Shown piece by piece: positions 13,055 through 19,496 of a stretch of DNA of 27,948 nucleotides. Below the pieces are notes generated by a model that was not told where the DNA came from, made no database searches, and worked only from the letters and a program-made list of their open reading frames with translations. Location: positions 1 to 27,948 of IMG/VR virus record IMGVR_UViG_3300030085_001229; one strand, given 5' to 3'. This stretch comes from a virus. A program made the position numbers and the translations under genes. Every line of letters starts with the position of its first letter. Within the stretch, counting starts at the first letter, position 1.

Positions 13055-13534
13055 TCATTTCTCCCACCGATAGAAAATATGATTCCCTATCACCTTTGTT
13101 TTTGTTTTTGTTTCAGCCCATTCAGGCAATACATAATCTGCATGATAATGTGTTGCACCTTTAGTTATAGGTTTTAACTTACCATGTAACACTCCGTTTG
13201 CAACCCATGTTGCAATCTGCCATGCATTATGGTCATATTTAGGGATTTCATCTGACTTGCCATCACAATACCAACTAAATTGGCATCTGTCTCTGATAGG
13301 ATAATATGTCCTTTTGTATTTTGGTAAATCTTTTTGTTTCTTGGTTTTCCAAGATTCTCTTGTGGGGCCTTGATATACTACTTCGCAAACTGTATTTGGA
13401 TATCTAGTGTCGGCGACACGATTCATAACAACTTCTGCTACTGCAATCTGTCCTTCTACACTTTGATTTTTTGCTTCGTGAAATACATTCATGGATAAAC
13501 ATAGTAGAGCCGCACTAAGCATTGTGACACTCAT
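13055..13534 (-). CDS. SleB-like cell-wall hydrolase with signal peptide
   Basis: The product has 159 residues from ATG 13534, which has AAGGAG about 8 bases upstream. A short hydrophobic N-terminus (MLSAALLCLSM) precedes the domain. NVFHEAKNQSVEGQIAVAEV, then VMNRVADTRYPNTVCEVVYQ, then DRCQFSWYCDGK and GATHYHADYVLPEWA is the Hydrolase_2/SleB pattern, with Glu20 in FHEA as the expected catalytic acid. These enzymes act on peptidoglycan. With the T4-type lysozyme at 8083 the phage thus has two wall-degrading enzymes; this one might act during entry or be exported. It overlaps the HELVH gene by 20 bases. Confidence 0.85.
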   Translation of the reverse strand: MSVTMLSAALLCLSMNVFHEAKNQSVEGQIAVAEVVMNRVADTRYPNTVCEVVYQGPTRESWKTKKQKDLPKYKRTYYPIRDRCQFSWYCDGKSDEIPKYDHNAWQIATWVANGVLHGKLKPITKGATHYHADYVLPEWAETKTKTKVIGNHIFYRWEK

Positions 13535-13937
13535 TCTTGTACTCCTTTAGTAAAACTTCTTGCAAGTGGTATGCTTCTTTTTCCCAAGGTAGATTATAAT
13601 AATCTATGTAAAGGTATGCTTCACCTTTCCACTTTGATTCTAAACCATTGGTATCCACCAACTCTCTTTTCAAGAATTGTTTCACATGAACTAATTCATG
13701 TAGTACACAAGTAATAAAGTCATCACCTTTTTGTCTTTTATCGATCTCAATATGACAAGCATTACCATCCACATGATAACACCATCCGTTCACATCATCT
13801 TTCATTTTCGTGAGATCTATTTCAATGTTAAAAGACTTGAATCTTTTAAAATACTTGGCACAAAACCACCATGCAATATCTTCAACTAACCATCTCTGCT
13901 TCTGAGTTCCACCATTTACAATAACAAATTTATCCAT
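13515..13937 (-). CDS. HELVH zincin-like putative metallopeptidase
   Basis: The product has 140 residues. VLHELVHVKQF (His80, Glu81, His84) is the HExxH zinc signature on a helix, preceded by a strand (NACHIEID). Downstream, LYIDYYNLPWEKEAY supplies a conserved PWE-x-EA(Y) block, where the Glu of EKEA could be the third ligand. This arrangement occurs in short SprT-like or phage-specific zincins. Whether it cleaves proteins is not established. It overlaps the SleB-like gene by 20 bases, so the two are probably translated together. No signal peptide is present. Confidence 0.7.
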   Translation of the reverse strand: MDKFVIVNGGTQKQRWLVEDIAWWFCAKYFKRFKSFNIEIDLTKMKDDVNGWCYHVDGNACHIEIDKRQKGDDFITCVLHELVHVKQFLKRELVDTNGLESKWKGEAYLYIDYYNLPWEKEAYHLQEVLLKEYKNECHNA

Positions 13938-13948
13938 AACAATATCTA

Positions 13949-14074
13949 CTATTTATTAAAATTAAAGTTGGCGACACAATCTTTTTCACTTATCTCATCA
14001 TATATTGATTGTGTCGCCGTCTGCATGCCCTCTTTTGATGATGAGATTTGAGAGGCGAGAGCATCAGAAACCAT
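13949..14074 (-). CDS. 41-aa small protein, function unknown
   Basis: The product starts MVSDALASQISSSKEGMQTA and continues TQSIYDEISEKDCVANFNFN to a final Lys. ATG 14074 overlaps the stop of the preceding small gene (TAATG). A longer frame is open upstream, but it would run across the upstream small gene and has no ribosome-binding site. The product looks helical and polar with one Cys. No known family. Confidence 0.5.
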   Translation of the reverse strand: MVSDALASQISSSKEGMQTATQSIYDEISEKDCVANFNFNK

Positions 14075-14181
14075 TAGTCCATACAACCTTTCATCAAACC
14101 TTCTGTTGCACATGGGTCTTCTATGTAACCCACAACCATAATACAAACAACAATTAAACTAAATGCAATCCAAGTTTTCAT
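14074..14181 (-). CDS. 35-aa small membrane or secreted protein
   Basis: ATG 14181 follows GAGAGG with a 5-base gap, directly below a strong promoter. The product is MKTWIAFSLIVVCIMVVGYI then EDPCATEGLMKGCMD: one hydrophobic helix with a short Cys-containing tail. It is the first gene behind the 20-nt leader shared with the gene at 15203-15406, so it is likely expressed early and strongly. No known family; it could be a small membrane-acting host-takeover protein, which is speculation. Confidence 0.6.
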   Translation of the reverse strand: MKTWIAFSLIVVCIMVVGYIEDPCATEGLMKGCMD

Positions 14182-14185
14182 AATA

Positions 14186-14205
14186 ACCTCTCATCTTCAT
14201 TATGT
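14186..14205 (-). repeat. 20-nt leader repeat, copy 1
   Basis: This 20-base stretch is identical to 15411-15430. On the minus strand it reads ACATAATGAAGATGAGAGGT, lies just downstream of a TTGACA-N17-TATAGT promoter, and contains the GAGAGG ribosome-binding site for the ATG at 14181. Confidence 0.85.
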
Positions 14206-14970
14206 TTATACTATACCATGTTCAAAGAACAATGTCAAGTCTTTTGTTGATAATCTTTCTTTAGCAGTATTAAAATATTTTTTATCTCTTTCTATACCAA
14301 TAAATTTTCTGTTTGTATTCTTACAAGCAACTCCAGTTGTACCACTACCCATACATGGGTCAAGAACTACATCATTTTCATCACTATATGTTTTTACAAG
14401 ATACTCCATAAGTGATATAGGTTTTTGTGTTGGATGTAATTTACCCTCTGATTCAGCTGTTTTAAAATAGATAACACTACGAGGATACCTTAAACCATCT
14501 TCATTTTTTACATGGACAGCTTTTGTTTGTTTACCATAAGATTCTGTATCTCTTACTGCTGTGCCTTTATCGTATGGTTCACCTTTAGTCATTTGTGGAT
14601 TATATTTACATAATTTTTTGTAAAACACAACTATATCCTCATGTGCTTTTAAAGGCATTTTTTTAGAATTAAGATAACCAGTTGCTTTAGATTTTTCCCA
14701 GACTAAACAATATCTGAACATTTCATAGTTTGTAGATATAAGTTTTGTTGTGAATGGTTGTTGTGCAGTTGATATAATAGCTGAATTTGGTTTACATATT
14801 ATATCAACATATTTCCAAAATTCATCATAATCAATAATAGTATCCCATGTGTTTCTTTTGTTCAAAGTTCCATATGGAAAATCTGTAAGTAATAAATCAA
14901 TACTTTGTGGTTTGATTTTATCAAACACATTAAACATATCATCATTATATAACTTTACTTGGTCAACCAC
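14206..14970 (-). CDS. Beta-class DNA methyltransferase (N6-adenine or N4-cytosine)
   Basis: The product has 254 residues, starting at GTG 14970 with GGAG about 8 bases upstream. Motif IV comes first: LLLTDFPYG (Asp30, Phe31, Pro32, Tyr33), a DPPY-type motif with Phe in place of the first Pro. Motif I follows near the C-terminus: VVLDPCMGSGTTGVACKNTN, with RKFIGIERDKKYF. HPTQKPISLMEYLV is the usual N6_N4_Mtase segment. Order IV-then-I places it in the beta group. No cognate restriction gene is seen, so it is probably a solitary methylase protecting phage DNA or marking it. A promoter for the following small genes lies over its 3' end. Confidence 0.9.
   Translation of the reverse strand: MVDQVKLYNDDMFNVFDKIKPQSIDLLLTDFPYGTLNKRNTWDTIIDYDEFWKYVDIICKPNSAIISTAQQPFTTKLISTNYEMFRYCLVWEKSKATGYLNSKKMPLKAHEDIVVFYKKLCKYNPQMTKGEPYDKGTAVRDTESYGKQTKAVHVKNEDGLRYPRSVIYFKTAESEGKLHPTQKPISLMEYLVKTYSDENDVVLDPCMGSGTTGVACKNTNRKFIGIERDKKYFNTAKERLSTKDLTLFFEHGIV
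14210..14238 (-). promoter_or_regulatory. Sigma-70-type promoter TTGACA-N17-TATAGT
   Basis: Minus strand: TTGACA at 14238-14233, TATAGT at 14215-14210, 17-base spacer. It overlaps the last codons of the DNA methylase gene. It starts like the promoter at 15435-15463: both read TTGACATTG at the -35 and ATGG just before the -10. The conserved 20-nt leader follows. Confidence 0.78.
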
Positions 14971-14984
14971 TTAACAAACTCCGT

Positions 14985-15188
14985 TTAGTATGGAATATAA
15001 TCTATATCTGTTCCGTATTCAAAATGTCCATTGTCCATATCAAATACACACTTTTCAACCAAGTTGTTCCAAATCTCATTGACAGCGATACCCTCTTTGT
15101 CACCGACTTTTTCACACAACTCAATCTTTTCAATCTTTGCAGTACCGAACTTGCCGTATACTGTATCACCAACTTTCACTTTATACAT
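14985..15188 (-). CDS. 67-aa small protein, function unknown
   Basis: The product starts MYKVKVGDTVYGKFGTAKIE, resembling a small beta-barrel (KVGDTV...G.A.I strands, SH3-like), and ends with an aromatic tail (DIDYIPY). AGGAGAG about 7 bases before ATG 15188 is a strong site. It lies between the gene at 15203 and the methylase, probably in one transcript from the promoter at 15435-15463. The fold guess is weak; no family known. Confidence 0.65.
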   Translation of the reverse strand: MYKVKVGDTVYGKFGTAKIEKIELCEKVGDKEGIAVNEIWNNLVEKCVFDMDNGHFEYGTDIDYIPY

Positions 15189-15202
15189 AACAATCTCTCC
15201 TA

Positions 15203-15406
15203 TTAACTAAAATGGTCGCCAGTTTGAATATCAAAAATCTCTTGTTCTGCAATCTCAACAGCCATTGTTGAATTAGGAAATGCTTTCTTTACTGCATTGA
15301 TAACATCAGTAGTTGTAGCATTTTGGTCTACCAAAAGACCATCTTGGTCAAAGAACTCCCAAACGACTTCTTGAACATCCATTATATAACTTTTAACTTT
15401 ACCCAT
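15203..15406 (-). CDS. 67-aa small protein, function unknown
   Basis: The product is MGKVKSYIMDVQEVVWEFFD, then QDGLLVDQNATTTDVINAVK and KAFPNSTMAVEIAEQEIFDI. An N-terminal acidic strand/helix precedes a helix that starts after TTT. MDVQE with an acidic aromatic segment is a pattern I have seen in marine-phage hypotheticals, without function. It is the first gene after the promoter at 15435-15463 and carries the shared leader with GAGAGG 5 bases before ATG. Confidence 0.65.
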   Translation of the reverse strand: MGKVKSYIMDVQEVVWEFFDQDGLLVDQNATTTDVINAVKKAFPNSTMAVEIAEQEIFDIQTGDHFS

Positions 15407-15410
15407 TTTT

Positions 15411-15430
15411 ACCTCTCATCTTCATTATGT
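15411..15430 (-). repeat. 20-nt leader repeat, copy 2
   Basis: Identical over 20 bases to 14186-14205, again between a TTGACA-N17 promoter and an ATG, and again supplying GAGAGG. The conserved block covers the presumed start of the transcript through the ribosome-binding site, so the RNA leader itself may be what is conserved. Confidence 0.85.
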
Positions 15431-15434
15431 ATAT

Positions 15435-15463
15435 ACAGTACCATAGTTTTTGGGCAATGTCAA
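15435..15463 (-). promoter_or_regulatory. Sigma-70-type promoter TTGACA-N17-TACTGT
   Basis: Minus strand: TTGACA at 15463-15458, TACTGT at 15440-15435, spacer 17. It lies in the roughly 90-base gap between the genes at 15203-15406 and 15499-16044. Apart from the -10 core it parallels the promoter at 14210-14238 base for base around both boxes. Confidence 0.75.
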
Positions 15464-15498
15464 CCCCCCTAATAAGTCATTGGAATTACAGCGTTTTT

Positions 15499-16044
15499 TT
15501 AGGCACCAGAAGCACTGCCAGGCATCTGGGGATACGAATCATCTGCGGCGATTCGGTTTCCTTGTTTATCTCTAGTGACAGCAGGTGATGATGCATCAAT
15601 CATCATATAGTTGTCATCCCAATCAAAGGCCTCTTTTACCACTGCATGAGATAAACCTTTATATCTTTGGTGTAGTCTTTTATCTTTTGTAGTAACTAAA
15701 ACCTCTGCTTCACCTTGACATAATCCCTCTAACATTTGGATAAACATCATTTCTCTTTTGGTTTTACTGAGATTTCTATCTGCACCTTTGATGAAGTGCC
15801 ATAACTTATTTGCCTCAGTGGCAAGTCTAGTATGTTCAGTTCCTTCAGGCGCCTCGTTTACACGATATGGAACTGAGCCCTCTGGAATATCCCATTCTAT
15901 TTTAGGATCAAAAGATGCTTTGATAATCTTTCTAAATCCCTCTGTGTTATATTGTCTAAGGATAGATACTTTCTGTTCCTTAGATTTTGCTTTATGAACC
16001 TTATCTAATATTTCATGATAAAGTAATGTATAATTATCAGCCAT
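15499..16044 (-). CDS. Conserved marine-phage protein (DUF6433-like), function unknown
   Basis: The product has 181 residues. The blocks KVSILRQYNTEGFRKIIKAS, FDPKIEWDIPEG, PYRVNEAPEG and QMLEGLCQGEAEVL resemble a family common in T4-like marine phages that I recall as DUF6433. It often stands next to replication genes, as here with RNase H. It is mostly helical with a disordered, Ser/Gly/Ala-rich C-terminus. ATG 16044 overlaps the RNase H stop by one base. It may take part in replication by association, but there is no motif that says how. Confidence 0.6.
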   Translation of the reverse strand: MADNYTLLYHEILDKVHKAKSKEQKVSILRQYNTEGFRKIIKASFDPKIEWDIPEGSVPYRVNEAPEGTEHTRLATEANKLWHFIKGADRNLSKTKREMMFIQMLEGLCQGEAEVLVTTKDKRLHQRYKGLSHAVVKEAFDWDDNYMMIDASSPAVTRDKQGNRIAADDSYPQMPGSASGA

Positions 16045-16886
16045 TAAAACTCTCCTATTTGTTCTGTTAGTTCTCTCAATCTCTTATCCGTAAAATATGG
16101 AAAGAGTTTTGAACGATCACCACAAGGCGCTTCACAAAAATCTACCATGATAACTTTTTCAAGTACCTCTGGTATCTTTTTCAAGTCAATTAACTTTTCG
16201 TTTCTAATATAGTTTCTTTTGACTTCTTCATCAAAATCATCAATATGCATATTCATCCAAGTTTCAATCTTCTTTTTAGTCAAAGGCCGTTGTCTCAATC
16301 CTTCTGTAAAAGTATGATCAGGCGATAACACATTTGGTATGCCATCACTTGTATCACCTTTTAATATGTGTTGTTTTATATATGTCTCTGGGTCTTCACC
16401 ATTCACATGTTTCTTTAGGATAGGACTATACTGTTTGACATTTGGATATGTCTGTAGTTGTATAAAATCTTTATCACCACTTACAATCATAATCTTTTCA
16501 TCTTGGAAATGTTTACAAAGAGTTGCAATTATATCATCTGCTTCTGCACCATACACCTCAATCATTTTGTATGGTAGGTTCTCTTTAAATTCTGATTTGA
16601 TTTGATTTAGACATTCAAAGATAGCGTTCCAATCCTTACTATCTTTTTCTCTACCTTTTTTTCTATTATGTTTATACTGTTCAAAGTAATCTCTACGCCA
16701 GTAATGTTTAGAATCATATGTAAGAACTATCTCACCAAACTCTTCACTAAACATACCCCTATACAATCGTATTGAGTTCAGTATCATGTGACGAATCATC
16801 TTATCATCTACATCATTACTATTCGACATTTGTTGAGACATCATAACTGATGCCAAACAAATCTGATTCATATCAACTATTATCAT
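16044..16886 (-). CDS. rnh: T4 RNase H-like 5'-3' exonuclease (FEN family)
   Basis: The product has 280 residues (T4 RNase H is 305). MIIVDMNQI supplies the first acidic residue (Asp5). LTYDSKHYWRRDYFEQYKHN then RKKGRE is the family's Asp plus basic arch/helix. YGAEADDIIATL, SGDKDFIQLQ and KGDTSDGIPN provide the clustered metal-binding acids and the helix-hairpin-helix region of FEN nucleases. In T4 this enzyme removes RNA primers from lagging-strand fragments together with gp32, which is also present here. It overlaps its neighbours on both sides (1 and 14 bases), so translation is coupled. Confidence 0.92.
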   Translation of the reverse strand: MIIVDMNQICLASVMMSQQMSNSNDVDDKMIRHMILNSIRLYRGMFSEEFGEIVLTYDSKHYWRRDYFEQYKHNRKKGREKDSKDWNAIFECLNQIKSEFKENLPYKMIEVYGAEADDIIATLCKHFQDEKIMIVSGDKDFIQLQTYPNVKQYSPILKKHVNGEDPETYIKQHILKGDTSDGIPNVLSPDHTFTEGLRQRPLTKKKIETWMNMHIDDFDEEVKRNYIRNEKLIDLKKIPEVLEKVIMVDFCEAPCGDRSKLFPYFTDKRLRELTEQIGEF

Positions 16887-17220
16887 TACTTCCCTCTAAG
16901 TCCTTTATGTACTTATTAACTGCTTCTCTTAATGGATGTTTATATCCTACTTCGCCCATAATGATACACTTTATGACATCTGTTAAGAATCTTATATCAC
17001 CCATCATTCTTTTACTTTCTATTTGGAAACCCTCGTGTTTTAAATCTTCCAAAAAATTGATAACGATATTCTGAGTCATATCATCAATAAATAACATATC
17101 TTGTTGTATCTTATTTACTTTATCCCTTTTGGCTTTAGACTTCTTAACATAGTCTGCAAACCATTTATCAGGCCCTTTGACTATTTTATCGTCTAACCCC
17201 TTGGAACTATCGTCACCCAC
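16873..17220 (-). CDS. Conserved phage protein of unknown function beside RNase H
   Basis: The product has 115 residues from GTG 17220, which is preceded by AGAGG about 8 bases upstream; no ATG occurs before residue 42. An N-terminal charged region is followed by helices including MTQNIVINFLEDLKHEGFQI and GDIRFLTDVIKCIIMGEVGY. It looks like a protein commonly found next to rnh in marine T4-like phages, but I know no function. It overlaps the upstream gene by 28 bases and RNase H by 14. Confidence 0.6.
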   Translation of the reverse strand: MGDDSSKGLDDKIVKGPDKWFADYVKKSKAKRDKVNKIQQDMLFIDDMTQNIVINFLEDLKHEGFQIESKRMMGDIRFLTDVIKCIIMGEVGYKHPLREAVNKYIKDLEGSNDNS

Positions 17221-17528
17221 TTAATTTTCCTCTCTTGTTCTTTACCATAAAAGTCATCTAAGTATTGTCCACCTCTTAGATAACCTCTAAGATTTCTAAT
17301 GTAAGATTCTACATCAGCAAGTTTTGCAATAGCACCTTTATCTTTGTTTCTAACTTGCCTTTTCAACTCTGGAAGTTTATCCTTATTCCATGCAATATAT
17401 TCTTTTACATTCTTTGCAGATAAAGCATGGTCATCTGGCAGTTTTAAAACCTCTGCATGAATTGATTTGTTTTCTGCTGGTTTCTTTGCAGCTCTAACCT
17501 TTGCCATTCTATCGTGTATATCTACCAT
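17193..17528 (-). CDS. Basic helical protein of unknown function
   Basis: I start at ATG 17528 (MVDIHDRMAKVRAAKK, 111 residues) because GAGG lies 5 bases upstream and the start then overlaps the bS21 stop by only 7 bases; the ATG 13 codons earlier has no site. The product is rich in Lys, Arg, Ala and Glu, with helices such as VKEYIAWNKDKLPELKRQVR and GAIAKLADVESYIRNLRGYL. Charge and size would suit RNA or nucleoprotein binding, and it is directly downstream of bS21, but that is inference. No recognised family. Confidence 0.6.
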   Translation of the reverse strand: MVDIHDRMAKVRAAKKPAENKSIHAEVLKLPDDHALSAKNVKEYIAWNKDKLPELKRQVRNKDKGAIAKLADVESYIRNLRGYLRGGQYLDDFYGKEQERKIKWVTIVPRG

Positions 17529-17809
17529 TCGCCCCTCGCTTCCATTTCTTTCACTTTCTTTTGCCATCTTTTTGCACCAGCCTTTTTTGCAATCCTTTTT
17601 CTTTCAGATGGTTTTTTGTACCCATCTGATCTGTCTCGCATTTCTTTCATGATACCTTCATTGAGCATTTTCTTTTTCAATACTCTGATGGCTTTGTTAA
17701 CATCATTATTTCTAACTATAACTGTCAAACCACTCATCTCCTTTGGTTTGTCATTACGCTTTGTTTGGAATTGGTTTTTAGGTTTCCAACCTCTAGTAAA
17801 CTTTCTCAT
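17522..17809 (-). CDS. rpsU: Ribosomal protein bS21
   Basis: The product has 95 residues. From residue 25 it reads MSGLTVIVRNNDVNKAIRVL, then KKKMLNEGIMKEMRDRSDGY, then KKPSERKRIAKKAGAKRWQK, the bS21 layout: V-I-V-R-x-N strand, A-x-R-x-x-K-K helix, Y-x-KPS-x-(R/K)KR, and a basic C-terminal helix. bS21 sits on the 30S platform near the anti-Shine-Dalgarno region and affects start selection. Phage copies, including in pelagiphages, are known and are thought to exchange into host ribosomes. A basic 24-residue extension (MRKFTRGWKPKNQF...) precedes the core. The internal ATG at residue 25 has AAAGGAG too close to serve, so I keep the long start at 17809. Confidence 0.88.
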   Translation of the reverse strand: MRKFTRGWKPKNQFQTKRNDKPKEMSGLTVIVRNNDVNKAIRVLKKKMLNEGIMKEMRDRSDGYKKPSERKRIAKKAGAKRWQKKVKEMEARGEW

Positions 17810-17817
17810 GCAATTTA

Positions 17818-18237
17818 CTATTTCTTAAACTTAGTGTTATAAGTTCTTCCGTTGTATCTAAATGTGATAACAGAATGAGAATACATAGTTTCCATAGATT
17901 CTTTATATCTTGTCATAGTTCTACAACTCATCTCTGTACCATTGACAGTAGAATTTTGATTTCCAAGAATACCACCAATGATAGCACCAGCAGTTGCTCC
18001 ATCTGGTAAGTCTTTGGTAATATTTTGACCAATAGCACCACCGATAAGAGCACCTAGTAAAGTATCATGTGTTTTATCTCTTTGAACATCAACCTCTGAA
18101 CAAACTTCTACATTAAAAGGTGATCTTTTAATTACTGTTTTTGTGTGATCTACAATGGATATGATTGTTCCTTCTGCATATGCAGAAGTAGTTAGGGCAG
18201 CCATTACTGCCGATATTACGATTATTTTTTTTAACAT
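17818..18237 (-). CDS. Glycine-zipper outer-membrane-type protein (17-kDa antigen-like)
   Basis: The product has 139 residues. The signal peptide is MLKKIIVISAVMAALTTSAY with a cleavage-like AYA-EG site. LLGALIGGAIGQNITKDLPD, then GATAGAIIGGILGNQ, is a double glycine-zipper (Rick_17kDa_Anti/2TM type) that inserts in or packs against the outer membrane. A beta-rich C-terminus (SVITFRYNGRTYNTKFKK) follows. Such envelope proteins are seen in marine phages; roles in superinfection exclusion or envelope remodelling are possible but unproven. AGAGG precedes ATG. Both a TTGACA-type and a TATAAATA promoter element lie directly upstream. Confidence 0.8.
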   Translation of the reverse strand: MLKKIIVISAVMAALTTSAYAEGTIISIVDHTKTVIKRSPFNVEVCSEVDVQRDKTHDTLLGALIGGAIGQNITKDLPDGATAGAIIGGILGNQNSTVNGTEMSCRTMTRYKESMETMYSHSVITFRYNGRTYNTKFKK

Positions 18238-18262
18238 TTTTTAACCTCTTGGTTTGTTATAT

Positions 18263-18298
18263 TATTTATAACTTAACATAAAATGAAACCAATGTCAA
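18263..18298 (-). promoter_or_regulatory. Combined promoter: TTGACA-N17-TAAGTT overlapping TATAAATA late box
   Basis: Minus strand: TTGACA at 18298-18293 and, 17 bases on, TAAGTT at 18275-18270 (a weak -10). TATAAATA occupies 18270-18263. The gap of about 57 bases before the glycine-zipper gene contains nothing else. The TTGACATTG start matches the promoters at 14233 and 15458. The late box could add a second phase of expression. Confidence 0.55.
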
Positions 18299-18633
18299 GT
18301 ATTTTTTTTATGTAGTTCTGCAAAATATTCTGCATCTACTAACACTAGAGGCTTTGTTTTGTTACGCTTTAACACTACAATAGGTTCATAGTCTTTAGAG
18401 TTTTCACAAGCCTGTTCATATGATTTCCATATGTTTATAGACTCTTGATTTTTACACTCTATAGAATATGGAAACTTTTCTCTTGCAGCTCTTGCCATAA
18501 TTAAATCTTCTCCACCAGCACCCATACTTCTAGATTCTATGTCCTCTGGATGTATATCTAACTTTTCTATTAGTAAATCACGAAACCATTGTTGGAGTCG
18601 TCTACCTTTTGCTTTCGCACTTTGTGTTTTCAT
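18295..18633 (-). CDS. Small PD-(D/E)XK-type nuclease
   Basis: The product has 112 residues. SRSMGAGGEDLIMARAAREK, then FPYSIECKNQESINIWKSYE QA in outline, gives the D...(E-x-K) core: Asp in GEDLI, Glu-Cys-Lys in IECKN, preceded by a helix with KGRRLQQWFRDLL. This resembles Holliday-junction resolvase-like or VRR/restriction-type phage endonucleases. Short size suggests a stand-alone catalytic domain acting as a dimer. It overlaps the SGNH-like gene by 32 bases and ends just before the glycine-zipper promoter. Branched-DNA processing is a plausible role; the substrate is unproven. Confidence 0.7.
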   Translation of the reverse strand: MKTQSAKAKGRRLQQWFRDLLIEKLDIHPEDIESRSMGAGGEDLIMARAAREKFPYSIECKNQESINIWKSYEQACENSKDYEPIVVLKRNKTKPLVLVDAEYFAELHKKNT

Positions 18634-19354
18634 AAAAATACCTTGCTATCAATTCATGTCCTTTTGCATTTGGATGACTATCGAGCGGTGATATAGTCAT
18701 ACCTTTATTTATATCAAAAAAACTGTTACCCCCAAGTTCTGATACAAAAGGCCAACCTATGATATTAGTATCATCTATGTCATATTTAAGTGTTATTTTA
18801 TTGTATTGTTTCACTAATCCATCCCAATCACCTTTATAAACAATATTTAATAGATTTGGGCCGCACCATTGAGTTAGTTTTATATTATAGTGTTTACATA
18901 ATTTTTGTAAAGTAATTATATTTTGTACGAAAACAGTAATTTGATATTCTGATGCTTGTGTAGGATATCTAAATCCTTTTAACATGCTGTGAAAAACACT
19001 ACCCTCAATCATGGAATAGTACCAATCTAGTGAATCAACACGAGCTTGTCCTCTACGATAAGTAGTATTTGGATTAAAATTCATACCATAAATCCAAAAT
19101 CTAAATATACCAGACCATAATATAGCGACAGTTTTAATATCTTCATGATTGTTAATTATCTGATTTATAGCGTGTTGGAATATTTGGTCGTTACCGGCAC
19201 CAGAGACACCAAAGTTTTTATACTCTAAATGTAAATGTTCTGATAATAATTCAGGCCATCTAGGAAAAGATACATCACCACTAACAGTATGTGTGTATTC
19301 TTCTACTGTGTAACTACATCCAAATGTGTATAATTTAGTCCTCGTACTCGTCAT
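18602..19354 (-). CDS. SGNH/GDSL-like hydrolase
   Basis: The product has 250 residues. KLYTFGCSYT places a nucleophile-type Ser14 after a strand (block I, G-x-S). NFGVSGAGNDQI gives the block II Gly and block III-like Asn55. ILWSGIFRFW is a further core strand. SPLDSHPNAKGHELIARYF provides the C-terminal Asp225-x-His227 pair (block V). That order fits SGNH hydrolases, which remove acyl groups or act as esterases on glycans and other polymers. A similar protein occurs in marine phages, target unknown. It overlaps the zinc-ribbon gene by 20 bases upstream and the nuclease gene by 32 bases downstream. Confidence 0.75.
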   Translation of the reverse strand: MTSTRTKLYTFGCSYTVEEYTHTVSGDVSFPRWPELLSEHLHLEYKNFGVSGAGNDQIFQHAINQIINNHEDIKTVAILWSGIFRFWIYGMNFNPNTTYRRGQARVDSLDWYYSMIEGSVFHSMLKGFRYPTQASEYQITVFVQNIITLQKLCKHYNIKLTQWCGPNLLNIVYKGDWDGLVKQYNKITLKYDIDDTNIIGWPFVSELGGNSFFDINKGMTISPLDSHPNAKGHELIARYFYENTKCESKR

Positions 19355-19496
19355 CGTAAAACTCTACATCATCTTCCATTTCATCATCTAATGAGTCACC
19401 ACAAAAAGGACATAAAGATATTTGGTATTGTCGTGTGGACATACTGTGTTTTATAGAAAACTCAGCGTCACACGACTCGCATACAATTAGTTTCAT
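19335..19496 (-). CDS. 53-aa zinc-ribbon protein with acidic tail
   Basis: ATG 19496 overlaps the glutaredoxin stop (ATGA) and the frame runs to TAA at 19337-19335. The product is MKLIVCESCDAEFSIKHSMS, then TRQYQISLCPFCGDSLDDEM and an acidic tail EDDVEFYDDEYED. Two C-x-x-C knuckles (Cys6/Cys9 and Cys29/Cys32) 19 residues apart make a zinc ribbon. Small zinc ribbons of this shape are frequent in T4-like phages, without assigned roles. The acidic tail suggests a protein partner rather than direct DNA binding. Confidence 0.72.
   Translation of the reverse strand: MKLIVCESCDAEFSIKHSMSTRQYQISLCPFCGDSLDDEMEDDVEFYDDEYED

Noticed and set aside
13949-14146. 65-residue frame starting at 14146
   Set aside because: It overlaps the better supported 35-residue gene with GAGAGG at 14181; the TAATG-coupled ATG 14074 explains the conserved-looking second half.
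15407-15498. Rho-independent terminator after the 15499-16044 gene
   Set aside because: A run of seven A/T is present, but no stem precedes a T-run on the minus strand; the gap is accounted for by the promoter and the leader repeat.
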